Under the pieces are notes generated by a model. It searched no databases and had not been told where the DNA came from. It saw only the letters and a program-made list of their open reading frames with translations. This document shows, one piece after another, positions 49,911 to 61,788 of a DNA stretch of 64,000 nt (position 1 is its first letter; each line of letters starts with the position of its first letter). Origin of the DNA: Prorocentrum cordatum (lineage: Eukaryota; Sar; Dinophyceae; Prorocentrales; Prorocentraceae); assembly GCA_963575745.1 (NCBI GenBank), contig CAUYUJ010015278.1, positions 183,052 to 247,051 on the forward strand, written 5' to 3'. A program made the position numbers and the translations under genes.

Positions 49911-51280
49911 GCCAAGGGGTCGCCCGCGGCGTGCAAAGTTGAACGCCGCAGGCGGGGTCGCCGCCGGCCGACACGGCACGAGCCCGCCGCAGGCGTAAAC
50001 TTCCGGAGGCCCGCGCGGGGGCCTCGCCTCGGCACTGGGCCCCCCCAGCCCGGGCGCGCGGGGCGCGCAGAGAGGCCCGCCGGGGGGGGGGGGCCTGGCG
50101 CCGATCCAAGGAATCCGCGCGGACCTCCAAAAAAAGCTGCATGTGTATGCAGTAGGAGCCCGACCACATAGCCCTTCCAAAAGAAGCCCCCCAGTTCCTG
50201 AGACCGCAGGACGTGCATTGGCTCTTTTGGTGCGGGAGCGTCACGCTTCCCATCGCAAAACCATCGAGACCCGAGACAAATCCAGGGCACCCTGGAGGCG
50301 AGCAGGGTGCTTCTTGGCATGGGCCCCCACTGCACATCATCGTCTGTCCCTCGGCCTGTTGAGCCGCTCCGAGAGGGCCCCGATGTGCGCGGCGATGGCG
50401 GCGTTGCTGGCCTCCAGGTTGCGGGCGGCGCGCCGCTCCACCTGGGAGCGGGGGTGGGAGGCCCCCTGGGCGGCCCCCTGGGCGGCCAGGCTGCCCTCCG
50501 ACCCCCAGCAGGAGGGAGCCAAAGGGGAGGCGGGGGAGCAGCAGCAGGAGGGGCGAGGAGGAGGAAGGAGGAGGAGGAGGCACGGATTGGGGTGGGCCCC
50601 GTTGCGGAATGCACGTGCCGCAGGCGCAGGCGGAGGCGGAGGCGGAGACGGAGACGGAGGTGGAGGAGGAGGAGGAGGAGGAGGAGGAGGAGGAGTATGG
50701 AAGGAAGCACGCAAGGAAGGAAGGAAGGAGGGAAGGAGGAGGGTAGCCTGGGGGGGAGTAGGAGCAGGCGGGAAGGAGTGCGAGGAGAAGCAGGGAGGAA
50801 GGAGGGGGGCGGACGGCGAGGGGGAGACGACTCATCCCTGTCGCACCCACAGGTGTGTGTCGGCAGGGCGGGCCTGGCCTTTCGTCGTGGGCTTCCTCCA
50901 TCCCGAAGCCTGGAAATGGCGACAGCCGCAGGCGTGGAAAGGGTCGGGAGCGGCCAAGAGGGGGGTGTCCCAGAGGGGGGGTGCAAATCATGACCGGCGG
51001 CATGGGCGCGGCCCAGCGGGGGGGCCAGGGACGGAATGAAACAAGAAGAGGCGCCACGAGATCTGGGGAAATAGCATGGCCCCCGCCATGATATCCACCC
51101 CCCCCTAGTCATCACCCCCCACTTTGCCGCCCCCGAAAGGGGGGACTGGCTCTCACGCGGGGGCTCTCGCCGGCGCGCCGCGCACCCTCGTCGCCAACGT
51201 CTGCGGCAGCAGCTTCCAGGACGCAGGGCGGCTCCGTGTTCCAACTGTGGCTTGCATACGACCGCCGCGCGCATTGCTTT

Positions 51281-51400
51281 CATGATTACATGTTTGAAAT
51301 ACTGTCGAGGATTGGGGGTGCTTTCACGATTACAAGTTTGAAATGCTTGCATTGGCTGGGTTTCCAACTGTGGCTTGCATGATTACAAGTTTGAAATGCT
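51281..51400 (+). repeat. Short tandem repeat, three GATTACA(A/T)GTTTGAAAT units
   Basis: Units begin at about 51282, 51330 and 51379, and TCCAACTGTGGCTTGCAT occurs twice (51238, 51363). Unit length is about 48-50 bp. Confidence 0.75.
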
Positions 51401-51965
51401 GGCGAGGATCGAGGGGGGGCTCGCTTTCGGAAGGAATCCTTCGTCTCAGCGCCGCCGGCATACGCCGCAGCAGTTTGCGGCAATCACGCGGGCGGAGATG
51501 TCGTTTTCAGCAGAGACATGTTCTGAGGCCTCGCGCCGCGCGCATCGTCATCAGAGTTCGCAAGACGTGCAGGGACGGAGGGCAGCTTAGCTTGAAAATG
51601 TGGTTGCCGCCCGAGCGCAACTTATCGTCGTCGCACAATGTTGCAACAACTACTGTTCAGCATGGGGCTCTTGCGTGAGACTTCCATAGCCGTGACCAAC
51701 AAATCGGCTACGCAAAAAGAGTGACGGCAAGAGTGACCTTCCGTACGCGGATTGGGGGGGCGCAAGGTGGCCAGATCCAAGCGCGCAGGCAGCCACTGCT
51801 ACATCGCACTCGGCGATCGGGGGGGGCCACGGTGAGCCCGCACCATAAGGTCACTCCAGCGAAGAGTCCCTTTGACGAGTCGTCGAAACAAACACTTACA
51901 CAGATGGGGCCGGTCCTCCATCAGAGAAGAATTCGGTTGGACACCTTGTTGAATCGAAGGGTTTG

Positions 51966-52149
51966 GATGCTCGTTCTGGGGACCTTCCTGGAGCCTCTCG
52001 CTCCACTCGTGCGTCGAAGCTGCGTCGAACGTCAGCCAATTGGGTCGACCCTGAGTCGAACCTGAGTTGAACCTGAGTCGAACTTGAGTCGAACTGGGGT
52101 CGAACAGATCCGTTAGGTGGGCTCCAGGAAGGTCCCCGAAGCGAGCATC
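51966..52149. mobile_element. M3 foldback element, copy 1 (184 bp)
   Basis: 30-bp ends GATGCTCGTTCTGGGGACCT...GGAGCC (51966-51995) and their near complement (52120-52149). The interior is an array of GAGTCGAACCT units. The second copy is at 61582-61788. Confidence 0.85.
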
Positions 52150-53146
52150 GAAAAGGGTTATTCCTGTCCGCAGTCGCCTTCGTCATAATCCGCCAAAGAT
52201 GCAGGGATGTTCTGCGGGTGCTCGGGACGGGAAGCGGAGCTCCCTCGTGGCAGGAAGAGGGTTTCGCGAGGAGGCAGGCAGGGGGAGGAGGAGGAGGGGG
52301 AGGAACAATAGGCAGGATGAGGAGGATGGGGAGGAACAGGAGAGGGAGGAGGAAGATGAGGAGGAGATCGAGGAGGAGGAGGAGAATGAGTGGGGATGGG
52401 AAGGGGTAGGAGGAGGGGGAGGAGGGGGGACCAGTACAAACCCGATCCGTCAACGATATTGCAATAAACCCTCCCTCCAAGACACGCCGCAGCATCGCGG
52501 CACATCTTGAGTTGACTCTGGCCTTGCATCCTCCCCCCGCATCTTTCCCCGCATCGTCCTGACTCCCTCCTCCCTCCTCCTTCCGCCTTTCTCTTTTCAA
52601 CCCCTCGCCTCCTGCCCCATCCGCCTTCCTTCCTTATCCGAGGGGGCGAGGGGGGGAGGAGGACGGCGGAGGAGGAGAAAGGAGGACGGAAAGGAGGAGT
52701 AACAGCACGAGGTGGAAGCAGGAGAAGCAGGGAGGACAAGGGGAGACGAGGAGGGAGAGGGAGGAGGAGGAGGAGGAGGAGGAGGAGGAGGAGGAGGACC
52801 AGTGGAAACCCAAGAGTCATCATCGATGTTGGAATTCACCCTCCCTCCAAGCTTCCTCTTCATAGGCCCCTACAGCGGTTCATTTCCATTGAGGGAACTG
52901 CCTCGTTGGAAAACGAGAGCTTGAAGATCAGAAAGCGTGCCGAAACATTGTTCTCGCGATTTTAACGCCACGTATCAACCTGACTGCTGCGTCTTGACGA
53001 TCCAGAACCGTGCCAGAATGCCATGTTTGGGACTTCGACACAGCGAGTCAACATGATTGTTGCGCCGGCAGAATCCTGAATACGTCCCAAATGCAATTTC
53101 TGTAACGTTGATCATGGAAAGCTCTGAAGCTCTTGCAACTGTTATT
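52150..53146. other. GGA microsatellites; no gene seen
   Basis: Purine-rich arrays at about 52285-52430 and 52745-52800, each followed by a similar CC(A/C)GTA(C/G)AAACCC and TTCACCCTCCCTCCAAG-like flank. This suggests the two arrays are duplicates. Confidence 0.55.
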
Positions 53147-53815
53147 AAAAAACGAATGCGCGCGGCGCTAAGGCGAGAACCACAATTTGAAAACGAACCG
53201 CCCTCAATCCGTGAAACTCGTGTAGATTTTTAAAACGAATGTGCGCGGAGATGAAGAGAGAACCACATTATGATGATAAAAAACGCCCTCAGTCCGTGAA
53301 TCTCTTGCGTTTCTTTAAAACGGATGTGCACGGCACTGAGGCGAGAGCCACATGTTGAAAACCACCCGCCCTCAAGTCGTGAAACTGTTGTACAGCTTTA
53401 AAGCGGATGTGCGCGGCGCTAAGGCGAAAACAACATGTTGAAAACCACCCGACCTCATTCCGTGACAGGATTGAAGTTTTAAAGCGGATGTGCGCGGCGC
53501 TAGAGCGAGAACCACACTTTGGAAACGAACCGCCCTCAATCCGTCAAGCTCTTGCGCATGTTTAAAACGAATGTGCGCGGCGCGAAAACAAGAACAACAT
53601 TAAAAAAAACACCCACCCTCAATCCGTGAAGCTCTTGCAAATGTTAAAAACGAATGCTCGCGGCGCTAAAGCGAGAACCACCTTTTGAAAAGGAACCGCC
53701 CTCAATCCGTGAAGCTCTTGCAAATGCTTAAACCGGATGTGCGCGGCGCCCAGGCGAGAGCCACATTTTGAAAACGCCCCGCCCCCCTATAGGTGAAACT
53801 GTTGTCACTGATAAA
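53147..53815 (+). repeat. 83-bp satellite, eight units
   Basis: Units start at about 53147, 53231, 53316, 53399, 53480, 53563, 53645 and 53729. Consensus pieces are AAACGGATGTGCGCGGCGCT, GCGAGAACCACA and CCGCCCTCAATCCGTGAAGC. Units differ by 15-25%, so the array is old. Confidence 0.88.
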
Positions 53816-55407
53816 ACTTCAGAGTCATACATGGTGAGGAGATCTCAGGCGAAACGCCCAGCCCGCTTTAAACACTGGCCTCGGGGTGTGACAGGGAGGA
53901 GTTGTCCATCAGGAGGAAAGAATAGAGGAGGAGGAGAAGGACGGGCATGGCATGGGTCTGCGCTGTGCGCGGGATCAGGCCCCAAGCAGGCAAGCTCGGC
54001 TCCAGACTGGCACCCTTCGGCGCTGTCGCTGTCGCCTCGCTCGAGGCAGAAAGGGGTGGGAGGCAGAGGGCCAGAGGAGGCGTCGGAGGAGGCCGACCTG
54101 GTCAATGGCCCCCTGCACGCTGCCCTCGCCGCCGAGGCTCATGCTGCTCGGGGACGCCGCGCGGCGGCCGGACACGTCCCGCGCGTTCGCGCAGGCGGCC
54201 AGCATCGACGCTCCCTGGGGGCTGCCAGGAGGCGGCCCTGCCCCAACCCTGGCCTCCTCGCGTTGTGAACGAACAGTTAGGGAGCCCACAAAGGACGTAC
54301 GCGCCCAGCTATGTACATGAACACGGCCCCGCGATTCGCGAGACCCGCCGCGTTATACGAACATTTGTGCAAGAAGTGCTCTCGAAACCAGCGTGGATTC
54401 ATGTACATGTACGTCCTTCTTTCGCTCCTGAACAGTGGGGCGCACAGAGACATGCTGGCACAAGTGTGCTGATGATGGAGGCGCACGTGCGACAGGCGCA
54501 GGCCGTGCGCAGATCTTGTAGCACGTCGTTCCCCGAGCGCTGCGGACAGGTGTCGCCCGCCACGGAGCCTATGATAAAAGACTGCTGAGCGTGCGCGCTG
54601 CCCCTGCATGACCGACACGCATATACGGCATGAACTTGATGGAGAGGCCCAGGGACACACAAGCGAATAGACACAAATCCAGGGATGCCATGTATTTGTA
54701 TTTTCGGGGATTTCGTCTTCCCACCCACTTCCCGTATGTGTCCGTAGTCTCCTGGAGATCGACGATGAATTGTGTCTGTCCGTGTGTGCGGGTGGTGCCG
54801 AAGCAACACAACACGGCGGCAAATGTCTGGCCCTCGTCGGGCCCCGGGGGGGGCCTGTCCGGGCCCATGAGGCCGTCAAAAAAAGCTACGCTGCATCTTC
54901 GGCGGGACCCTGTCGGTCCCATCGCGCCACTATCAGTGTCGCACACGTGTCAAATCCGCGACGAATCCACGTCGAATCCATGTCGAGTCCGCGTCGAACC
55001 CGCATCGAGTCGGAGTCGGGCACGGGAAAGAAGACAGCAACCTGCAGGACGGACGATGCCCCCGAGGATGCATCGTGGGAAACGGCGCGGGGTGAAGCGC
55101 GGGCCCCCGGGGAAGGAGCCCGGCCCAGACCTCTGGGACGCCGCCCTGCGCAACACCACCAAGGCGCCGGAGGCCCCCAAGATGGCCCCACTTCTCTCCC
55201 CGCCACTCCGGGGGCGGGGGGGCCCTGACCTTCCAGGGGGGCTAAAGAACAGCACTAGCACGTCGACCTAATTCCTGTCGAGCTTTGGGGCAGTCCAGAT
55301 CGATCTATGGCTCTGGAGTGTCATCTTTTAGCACTCTGGAAGGTCAGGGGGGGGGGGGGGGCCTGGGGGCACCGCGGCCTCGCAAGGGCGCGGGGAACTG
55401 CCATAGA
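53816..55407. other. No convincing gene; M5 foldback and CGAATCC repeats
   Basis: 54950-55020 has irregular GTCGAATCC/GTCGAGTCC tandem units; the M5 copy is at 54649-54796. Frames present are GC-driven. Confidence 0.45.
54649..54796. mobile_element. M5 foldback element, copy 1
   Basis: Approximately inverted ends (CAGGGACACACAAGC... and ...GTGTCTGTCCGTGTGTGCGG) around a TTGTATTTTCGGGGATTTCG interior. The related copy is at 55875-56027. Confidence 0.55.
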
Positions 55408-55633
55408 GGCCTCGTAGATGGGGTCCGAGTAGATGGGGTCGAAGGATCGCGCCGCTTCGCCAGTGCATCGCCGATGTATCGCCGATGCATCGGCGACGCA
55501 TCGGCTACGTCGGCGATGCATCGGCGACGTCTGCGTGGATGAAATCGGGCTCCACATCGAGCCGCACCGCCGATGCATCGGCGATGCCGCGCGATCCTCC
55601 GACCCCATCTGCTCCGACCCCATCTAGGAGGCC
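55408..55633. mobile_element. M4 foldback element, copy 1 (226 bp)
   Basis: The ends GGCCTCGTAGATGGGGTCCG and AGTAGATGGGGTCGAAGGAT pair with 55589-55633. The interior is made of GCATCGGCGATG palindromic units. The second copy is at 56334-56486. Confidence 0.78.
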
Positions 55634-55874
55634 TAGATGGCAGAGGCCGTGGGCCCCCCCCCCCCTGGGTGGGCCCCCCCCCCCTCTGGGGATGCCAGGG
55701 GGGGGGGGGGGCTCTCTCCGGGGAGGAGCGCCAGAGGAGGGGGCGGCCGCTCCGGGGGGCGGCCGCCGAGGCGGAATCGGCGGCGCGCCGCCGAAAAAGG
55801 TCGGCGCGCCCCCCCCCCTCGAGAGAGAGTCGTCCGCGCGTGCCTGGGCGGGGCGCTGGGCGCCCGAGTTATTG

Positions 55875-56027
55875 AAGGGGCCCTGGGGCACACAAACAAA
55901 TACACACACAAATAAAAAGATTCCCCATATTTTCCTGTATTTTCTGGGTTTTCGTCCTCCCCCCCACTGCCCATATTTTCCAATATTTTCTGGGGCATCG
56001 AAGATAATTGTGTCTGTGTGTTTTTTT
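55875..56027. mobile_element. M5 foldback element, copy 2
   Basis: GGGCACACAAACAAATACAC at the left, AATTGTGTCTGTGTG at the right, and a CCATATTTTCC(T/A) repeat in the middle. Confidence 0.55.
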
Positions 56028-56333
56028 CCCTCCTGAAATATCTCCGGGGTGACCCGGGCCCGGGGGAACTCGGGTTCGGATTGCCGAGAAACGAACCCGA
56101 GTCAGCCCTGACCCGAGTTGCCCCTGATGGTTCGGGTCTCCACATGAGCCTCTCCCCCCCTAGCGTTGTCCCCTGGACTTCGGGTCATAGCTCGGCTCTC
56201 TGGCGGCTGCTCGGGCCCCCATCGGACCGCTCTCGACGACGTGACCCGGGACCTCGAAGGCTTCTGAACACGTCGGAACGCACCCCCTTCCCTGAGCCCC
56301 CCCCCGACATTGCCCCTGAATTAGAGGCATCCC

Positions 56334-56486
56334 AAGTGGGGTCCGAGTAGATGGGGCCGGAGGGTCGTTCCTGTGCATTGGCGATTCGGGGCCGTCGGCG
56401 TAGAGACAATCGGGATCCACAGCAAGCCGCGAGACGCATCGCCGATGCATTCTTCCTCCGACCCCATCCACTCCGACCCCAATTGC
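56334..56486. mobile_element. M4 foldback element, copy 2 (153 bp)
   Basis: Ends AGTGGGGTCCGAGTAGATGG and CCATCCACTCCGACCCC, with CGCATCGCCGATGCAT inside. Confidence 0.72.
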
Positions 56487-57197
56487 GAGACCTGGATGAA
56501 TCCTTTCGGGCCTCCAGAACCGTGTGGTGATGGAGCGCATGGTGACCTCAGAATCCCCGACGACCTCACCGCGTGGTGACCCCGGAATCCGCAAGAACCC
56601 CCCAACGACCTAAGCTGGGGGTCCCAATCGCCCGAGACATCACTGGAGAACGGCCCGAGTCCCAACACCGTGCGGTGGCACCCCGCATCCACACTGAAGC
56701 ACCACACCGGTCCTCCCCCTCCTCCGAAGGCCGATCCGGGCATACCGGGGAACGCTCTCGACGCGGCGCAGCTGCCAGAACGCGCCCGGAGGCAGGAAGA
56801 CCCCTGGGCACCGACGCAAGCATCCCCAAAACCCAAGGAGATCCCCGCGGACCCACCCTGCGGTGCGGCCACCAGGGCTGAACCTAACCGTTGCCTTTCG
56901 TTTCGTTTTCGTTCTGTGTGTCGTTCTGCCCTGCCTGCTCTCCTGCACCTCCCTGCCCAGACGAGAAACAGAACACAGCCGACGTCCAGCCGAACAGCGT
57001 CTGGAGTCCAGCCCTGGCAGCCACCACGCCCTCGGGGCGCCCTCCGAGGGACTCCTGGACCCTGGGATGCCTCCCCGGAGATCCGGCGTCGTGATTGTTG
57101 TCAATGCGCGGTCCCCGAAGTCTCGACCCATTCCCTGGGACCGACTTCTCATCTCCCGAGCCGCTCTCTGACGGCTCCGGGGCCCCGCGAGGGCCCC

Positions 57198-57200
<3 letters not shown>
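56487..57200. other. No gene seen
   Basis: GC-rich sequence with CCGAGGGACTCCTGG-like fragments; frames lack natural composition. Confidence 0.4.
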
Positions 57201-57248
<48 letters not shown>

Positions 57249-57249
57249 G
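57201..57249 (+). repeat. (TA)n microsatellite
   Basis: About 24 TA units with one C interruption. Confidence 0.95.
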
Positions 57250-57536
57250 AAGCCGAACATTGGGAAAGACCTCCGTCCTGCTTTCTCTCACTGCGCTGGG
57301 CCTCTGGGCCTGGCAGCGCCCCTGGCCTTCGGGGGCGCGGGGCCGCGCGCCCGGCGCAGGGAGCCTCTGGCTCCCCCCGCGGAGGCGGGTGCCGCGGGGC
57401 GCTCGGCCGCGCGGGGGGGGGCGGGGCTGCGCCGCGGGGAGGGGGCTGCGCCGTTGGGCCGGAGGCGGAGGGTCCGGCCGGGCGCGGCCTGCTGCAGGCG
57501 GAGCGGGGAGGAAGCGCCGCCCGCCCAACGGGCCAG

Positions 57537-57711
57537 TTGGGCGTTGCTTAATGGGGGGGTCACAAATGGGGGGGTCAGAAACGGTCCCCTTTCGTGCCCC
57601 TTTCGGGCCCCTCCAGACCCCCAGGGGGCTCGTTTAGGTACCGTTTGGGTACCTTTTCGGACCACCCTCGCCACCCCCCTATTTATGACCCCTCCATTAC
57701 GCAACGCCCAA
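57537..57711. mobile_element. M6 foldback element (175 bp)
   Basis: Ends TTGGGCGTTGCTTAATGGGG...GTCACAAAT (57537-57566) and ATTTATGACCCCTCCATTAC...GCAACGCCCAA (57681-57711) are inverted to each other. Confidence 0.8.
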
Positions 57712-59999
57712 GCCAGAGGCGTGCTCAGATCTCCGGCACCTGGTTCGCGATATAGTTCTATGATTCGCGCTCGAGCGAAAAGTGCCCCGGCCATGGTTGT
57801 GGCCACCGAGGGGGGAGCCGCAATCGACCACCTCCCCCTCCCGCCCCAAGAGGCCCCCAAGACGCCGCCAAGGAGACTCAAGAGGTCCCAGAGAGCGCTC
57901 CAGGGCCGGCGGAATGAGCGAAGCGATTAAGTAAAAGATAGCCAACACATATCCACAAATAGCCCTAGCATCGTTCCCAGACTTCTTGTTCGCTATGTCT
58001 GAAGATCCCTCCTGTAATGGAACGTGCCCGACTCAAACGGAGGGGCGCGCCGACGCGCCGGGCAACGAAGACGCGCCGCCGTCACCGCGCGCCGGCGCCG
58101 CCGCGGGTGCCCGCCGCCGCCCGCCGCCACGCCGCTGCAGCCCAGCGCCGTCGCCGCCGTTGTCGCCGCCGCCGCCATCGCCTGCCGCCATCGCCGCCCG
58201 CCGCCGTCACCGCCGTCGCCGCCGCCGCCGTCGCCGTGTGAACGCTGTCGCCACCGTGGTCGTAGACAGCGTAGTCGTCTGTCGGCTGCGCACATGTAGC
58301 GGCAGTGACCCCAGGCAAAGCATGGCCTTTGGTGCGCAGCCTCCTGGCCGCTATGAGCAATGCGACGGTGGAGACATGCGTGCCTGGGTGTGCATCCCCG
58401 CCAACCCTCGGACACCCCGAAAATTGCTGACCCAAGGCCACTCCGGCGAAGGGTCGGTCTTACGTGAGGCTGACCGACGCTGTCGCTGCCGCCGTCGTGG
58501 TCGTGGATGATTTAAAATCGAAAACAACGCCAAGGTGAGAACAACATGTGGAATGTCTGAGACCTGGCAGGTCTGGAGGATACATTCAGCGCCGCGGCCG
58601 CCCAAAAAAGCTCCAAAGAGCTCTGCGAGCGACATGGAACGCCGTGAAGCGATGCATCTTCATTACAGGCCAACCTGATCATGCATCGACCCATCCAGGG
58701 TCTGTGGGTGCGATCTGACCAGTCGTCAGAAGCGGATCTGACGCTCTGGCAAGAATTCGTGCGGCGACGAGCATCCTCAAGGAGGCCCAAGAACGGCCAG
58801 GCCTCGAGTCTCGAGACAACACGACCGAAAACCTACCGAACCGAAGCACGAATCCGAAACCAACCCAAACCGACAGGCCGTGCGAACCCTACCTTAGGAG
58901 GCAACTCCTGCTAGGTCACCGTAAGAACGATTGGGGGCTTTCAGGCCCGATTGAGGGGCCATTTAGCCAGATCGGGCTGGATACAGCAGGTGATTCAACC
59001 CAACGATGCGGGAACAACTAAGCCGTATTAAACGGGATGTATACTTGAGTTCGACCACGGATATACCAACACCGGTATTGAGTTGAACCTCCCAAGAGTC
59101 CCCCGCAGGCCAAGCCTTCTGAAGCGCCGGTCGGGGCTCAAACTTCGAGGGAAGTCTTCAGCCATGAGACCGCTGGCGGGTCCTGCAGGAGAAACGGGCC
59201 CTGGATGCGGAGGGCTTCCCCCATGGCAAATGCTTCATCCCGTGTTTTTTCCAACTTCTCCTGACACAGGTCGACGCAAATCTGGTTCAGTCAGGCTCTG
59301 CAAGAACCTGCAGGACCTGCAAGCTCCGGAAAGCTCCTGCACCCGACGCAGGGTCAGTGCGCCCCTGGCTCTGCAGCATCCTGCGAGATCCGGCGCTCTG
59401 GCCGACCCCCGTTTGCACCAACCCTCGCCTCGAGGCTCCCGACATGTCTGACAGCTCCGGGGGTCAACGAAGGGCCCCGCAAGCCCGAGAACAGGGAAGA
59501 CCTCCAGGCCCGTGTCGGTTGCGCTTCCTGGCGAAGCCGGGTCAGGGGTGAATGTCAGGGGAAGACCAGCTCTCAGGGCTGGAACCATCGACCTGGAATG
59601 ATAGAAGGGCGAGACATCAGACAGGCCGGGGTTCCCCAAGACACTGAGACCAGCTTCCAAAAAGCTCCTGCACTAAAAGCATGGGAAAATACCCCCCACG
59701 CCAGCTATGGAAACGAATTCAAACATAATATGACCAGAACTCGAAATGAGTTTGACAATACGTTGAAAAGCATGTGAAACAATCCTCCGTCGGCAAATTA
59801 AACAACATGTGGAATGCATCCCACCCGAATTGATACTAGTCTCACAAGAAGTTGCCCCGTTGGTCATTCACATCTACTTCAAACTAAGATGACAAGACTT
59901 CGAGAAACAATTGACAAACTAAAACGTTTGACAATGTGTTGCACATATTTCCACAAAAAATAGCCTGGCGGACCCAACCATATGTAGTTGTGAATGCCG
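57712..59999. other. No convincing gene
   Basis: M1-type end at 58011-58036 and a CCG/GCC-rich array at 58100-58250. 59080-59660 has Pro/Arg/Ser frames on both strands without conserved patterns. 59660-59990 is lower in GC. Confidence 0.45.
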
Positions 60000-60003
60000 C
60001 AAT

Positions 60004-60151
60004 TGGGGCCTTCGGTGGAGCTCCCTATGGGGCCACGAAACGTGTGAGGGGTGTGCCAGAACGGGGGGTGGAACCGCATGCGGGCGCAGCCACTGGGGCC
60101 TTCGGTGGAGCTCCCTATGGGGCCACGAAACGTGTGAGGGGTGTGCCAGAA
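60004..60151 (+). repeat. Two tandem copies of a 90-bp unit
   Basis: TGGGGCCTTCGGTGGAGCTC through GTGTGAGGGGTGTGCCAGAA is repeated nearly identically at 60004-60061 and 60094-60151. Confidence 0.9.
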
Positions 60152-61196
60152 TGGGTGTGGGAGGGGGAGGAGGGGGGAGGAAGGGGAGGAGGAGGAAGGA
60201 GGAGGAAGGAGGAACGCGGGGCGACGTCTCTTCAAAACGAGGACCCAACACCACAGGATGGTTGGGAACGAAATTGCTCGCAACATCCCCCACCATGTCA
60301 CCTCGAACATTGAGGCGTGGAAGACTGCAAAGGGCTGCCTGGTACGCTTTTTTCCTAATGCAAATAAGGCACTCCCTATTCCTCCATCCGCGGACTGTTG
60401 CGCTCCTCCCGCTACTCAACGAGGCAAGTTCCCTCGTGCCAGCTCAAGAATGTTTCACATCCAGCATCCCAGCGAATGCATCAAGCCCCATTTCACGGGT
60501 GCCCGCTCGAGGATGGTGCACCTCCCGCATGGCAACTTACCCAGAGGCATCTCATCCCACGCGCACCCGCTCGAGGATCGTGCACTTCCCGCATTCTTAG
60601 TAGCTGCTCCCAAGCGCTCAAGGGCCTTCGAAACGCCATACGCCATGATAGCATTAAACATGCCGAAAACATTAAGACCACACACCATAACATAGACAAG
60701 ACAGACCATACACAGACCATACACAACAAACAAAACATGCCGTTTCATAACGTGTCATACCATCGTGACACACCGTATCATAGCATACCGCATGATCACG
60801 CAACCTAGCAAGGCATGCCATGACGTGCTATAATATGGTATAGCGCGACCTAACATATTAAACACTGGCAAGCCATACCTTATCACACCGTCATGCGACA
60901 TCACGCCATATCATAACACGGCACAGCAAATAAACAAATCGCATCACAACACGATAGGGCAAATACGATGCCATTCCAAACCAGACCATATCACAACATG
61001 TAACGCATACAGTACCGTGACATACAATAGCATCACATACTCAAAGGCAACGGCAGCCGCTGCTGTCGCATCGCGTTCAACCAGTTCGGGACCCCCAGTG
61101 TGCCCGCCCCCAGGGTCACTGCGGCGAAAAGTCACTACTCCCGACACCCCGCGAGAGCCCTCGCCGAAAACTCTGAACCCTGCCCCCCCCCTGGGC

Positions 61197-61317
61197 ATTG
61201 CTCGGACGTCCATTCCCTGTGTTTTTGTACAGTTTCGTGCGTGGTTGTTTTGCCAAATGATCAAGGATGCTTCTCGATGGTCCTCGCCGAAGGAAAAAAT
61301 GCACACGTCCGAGCGAT
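61197..61317. mobile_element. M2 foldback element, copy 2 (121 bp)
   Basis: ATTGCTCGGACGTCCATTCC to ACACGTCCGAGCGAT, close to the copy at 49795-49910. Confidence 0.75.
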
Positions 61318-61581
61318 GCCAAGCCGCCAACACGACCGCTCAACACCGAGATCACGAAACCGATCGGATCCCTCCGCCACGCGGTCGGAACCGAGCCGGG
61401 GCCGGCGGGGCCGATCGCCGAGGAACAGAAACGCTGCGCCCGCGCAAGCATCTCGGGCGCGGCCTGACCGACCCCTGGCAGACCATCCCCTTCCGTGACG
61501 TGATCCTCGCCTTTCGAGTTCCCCTCCGGCCGCAGACGTGCGTCTTGGGGCGAGGAGGCGAGGGGTACGTCATGGAAGTTG

Positions 61582-61788
61582 GATGCTCGTTCTGGGGACC
61601 TTCCTGGAGCCACTCGCTCCACTCGTGCGTCGAAGCTGCGTCGAACGTCAGTCGATTTGGGTCGACCCTGAGTCGAACCTGAGTCGAACCTGAGTCGAAC
61701 TTGAGTCGAACTTGAGTCGAACTTGAGTCGAGCTGGGGTCGAACAGATTCGTTAGGTGGGCTCCAGGAAGGTCCCCGAAACGAGCATC
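61582..61788. mobile_element. M3 foldback element, copy 2 (207 bp)
   Basis: The same 30-bp ends as 51966-52149. It is longer because of about two extra GAGTCGAACTT units in the interior. Confidence 0.87.

Larger units (their letters stand above)
49399..51965. other. No convincing gene; foldback copy, GC-rich and GGA-rich DNA
   Basis: Contains the M2 copy (49795-49910), a GGA/GGC-rich region (50550-50800), and short tandem repeats (51238-51400). Long Pro/Arg/Gly/Ser frames on both strands have the composition expected from the repeats. Confidence 0.5.

Noticed and set aside
49453-51367. 500-residue minus-strand frames
   Set aside because: Composition switches between Pro/Ser, Gly/Arg and repeat-derived blocks; they run through a foldback element and a GGA array, and no exon stands out.
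56050-56140. tRNA-like box B (GGTTCGGATTGCC)
   Set aside because: No box A at a suitable distance and no cloverleaf could be drawn.
59083-59660. Two overlapping antisense frames of about 120-140 residues
   Set aside because: Both are open only because of GC bias and short CTGCAAGAACCTGCAGG-like repeats; neither has conserved-looking segments.
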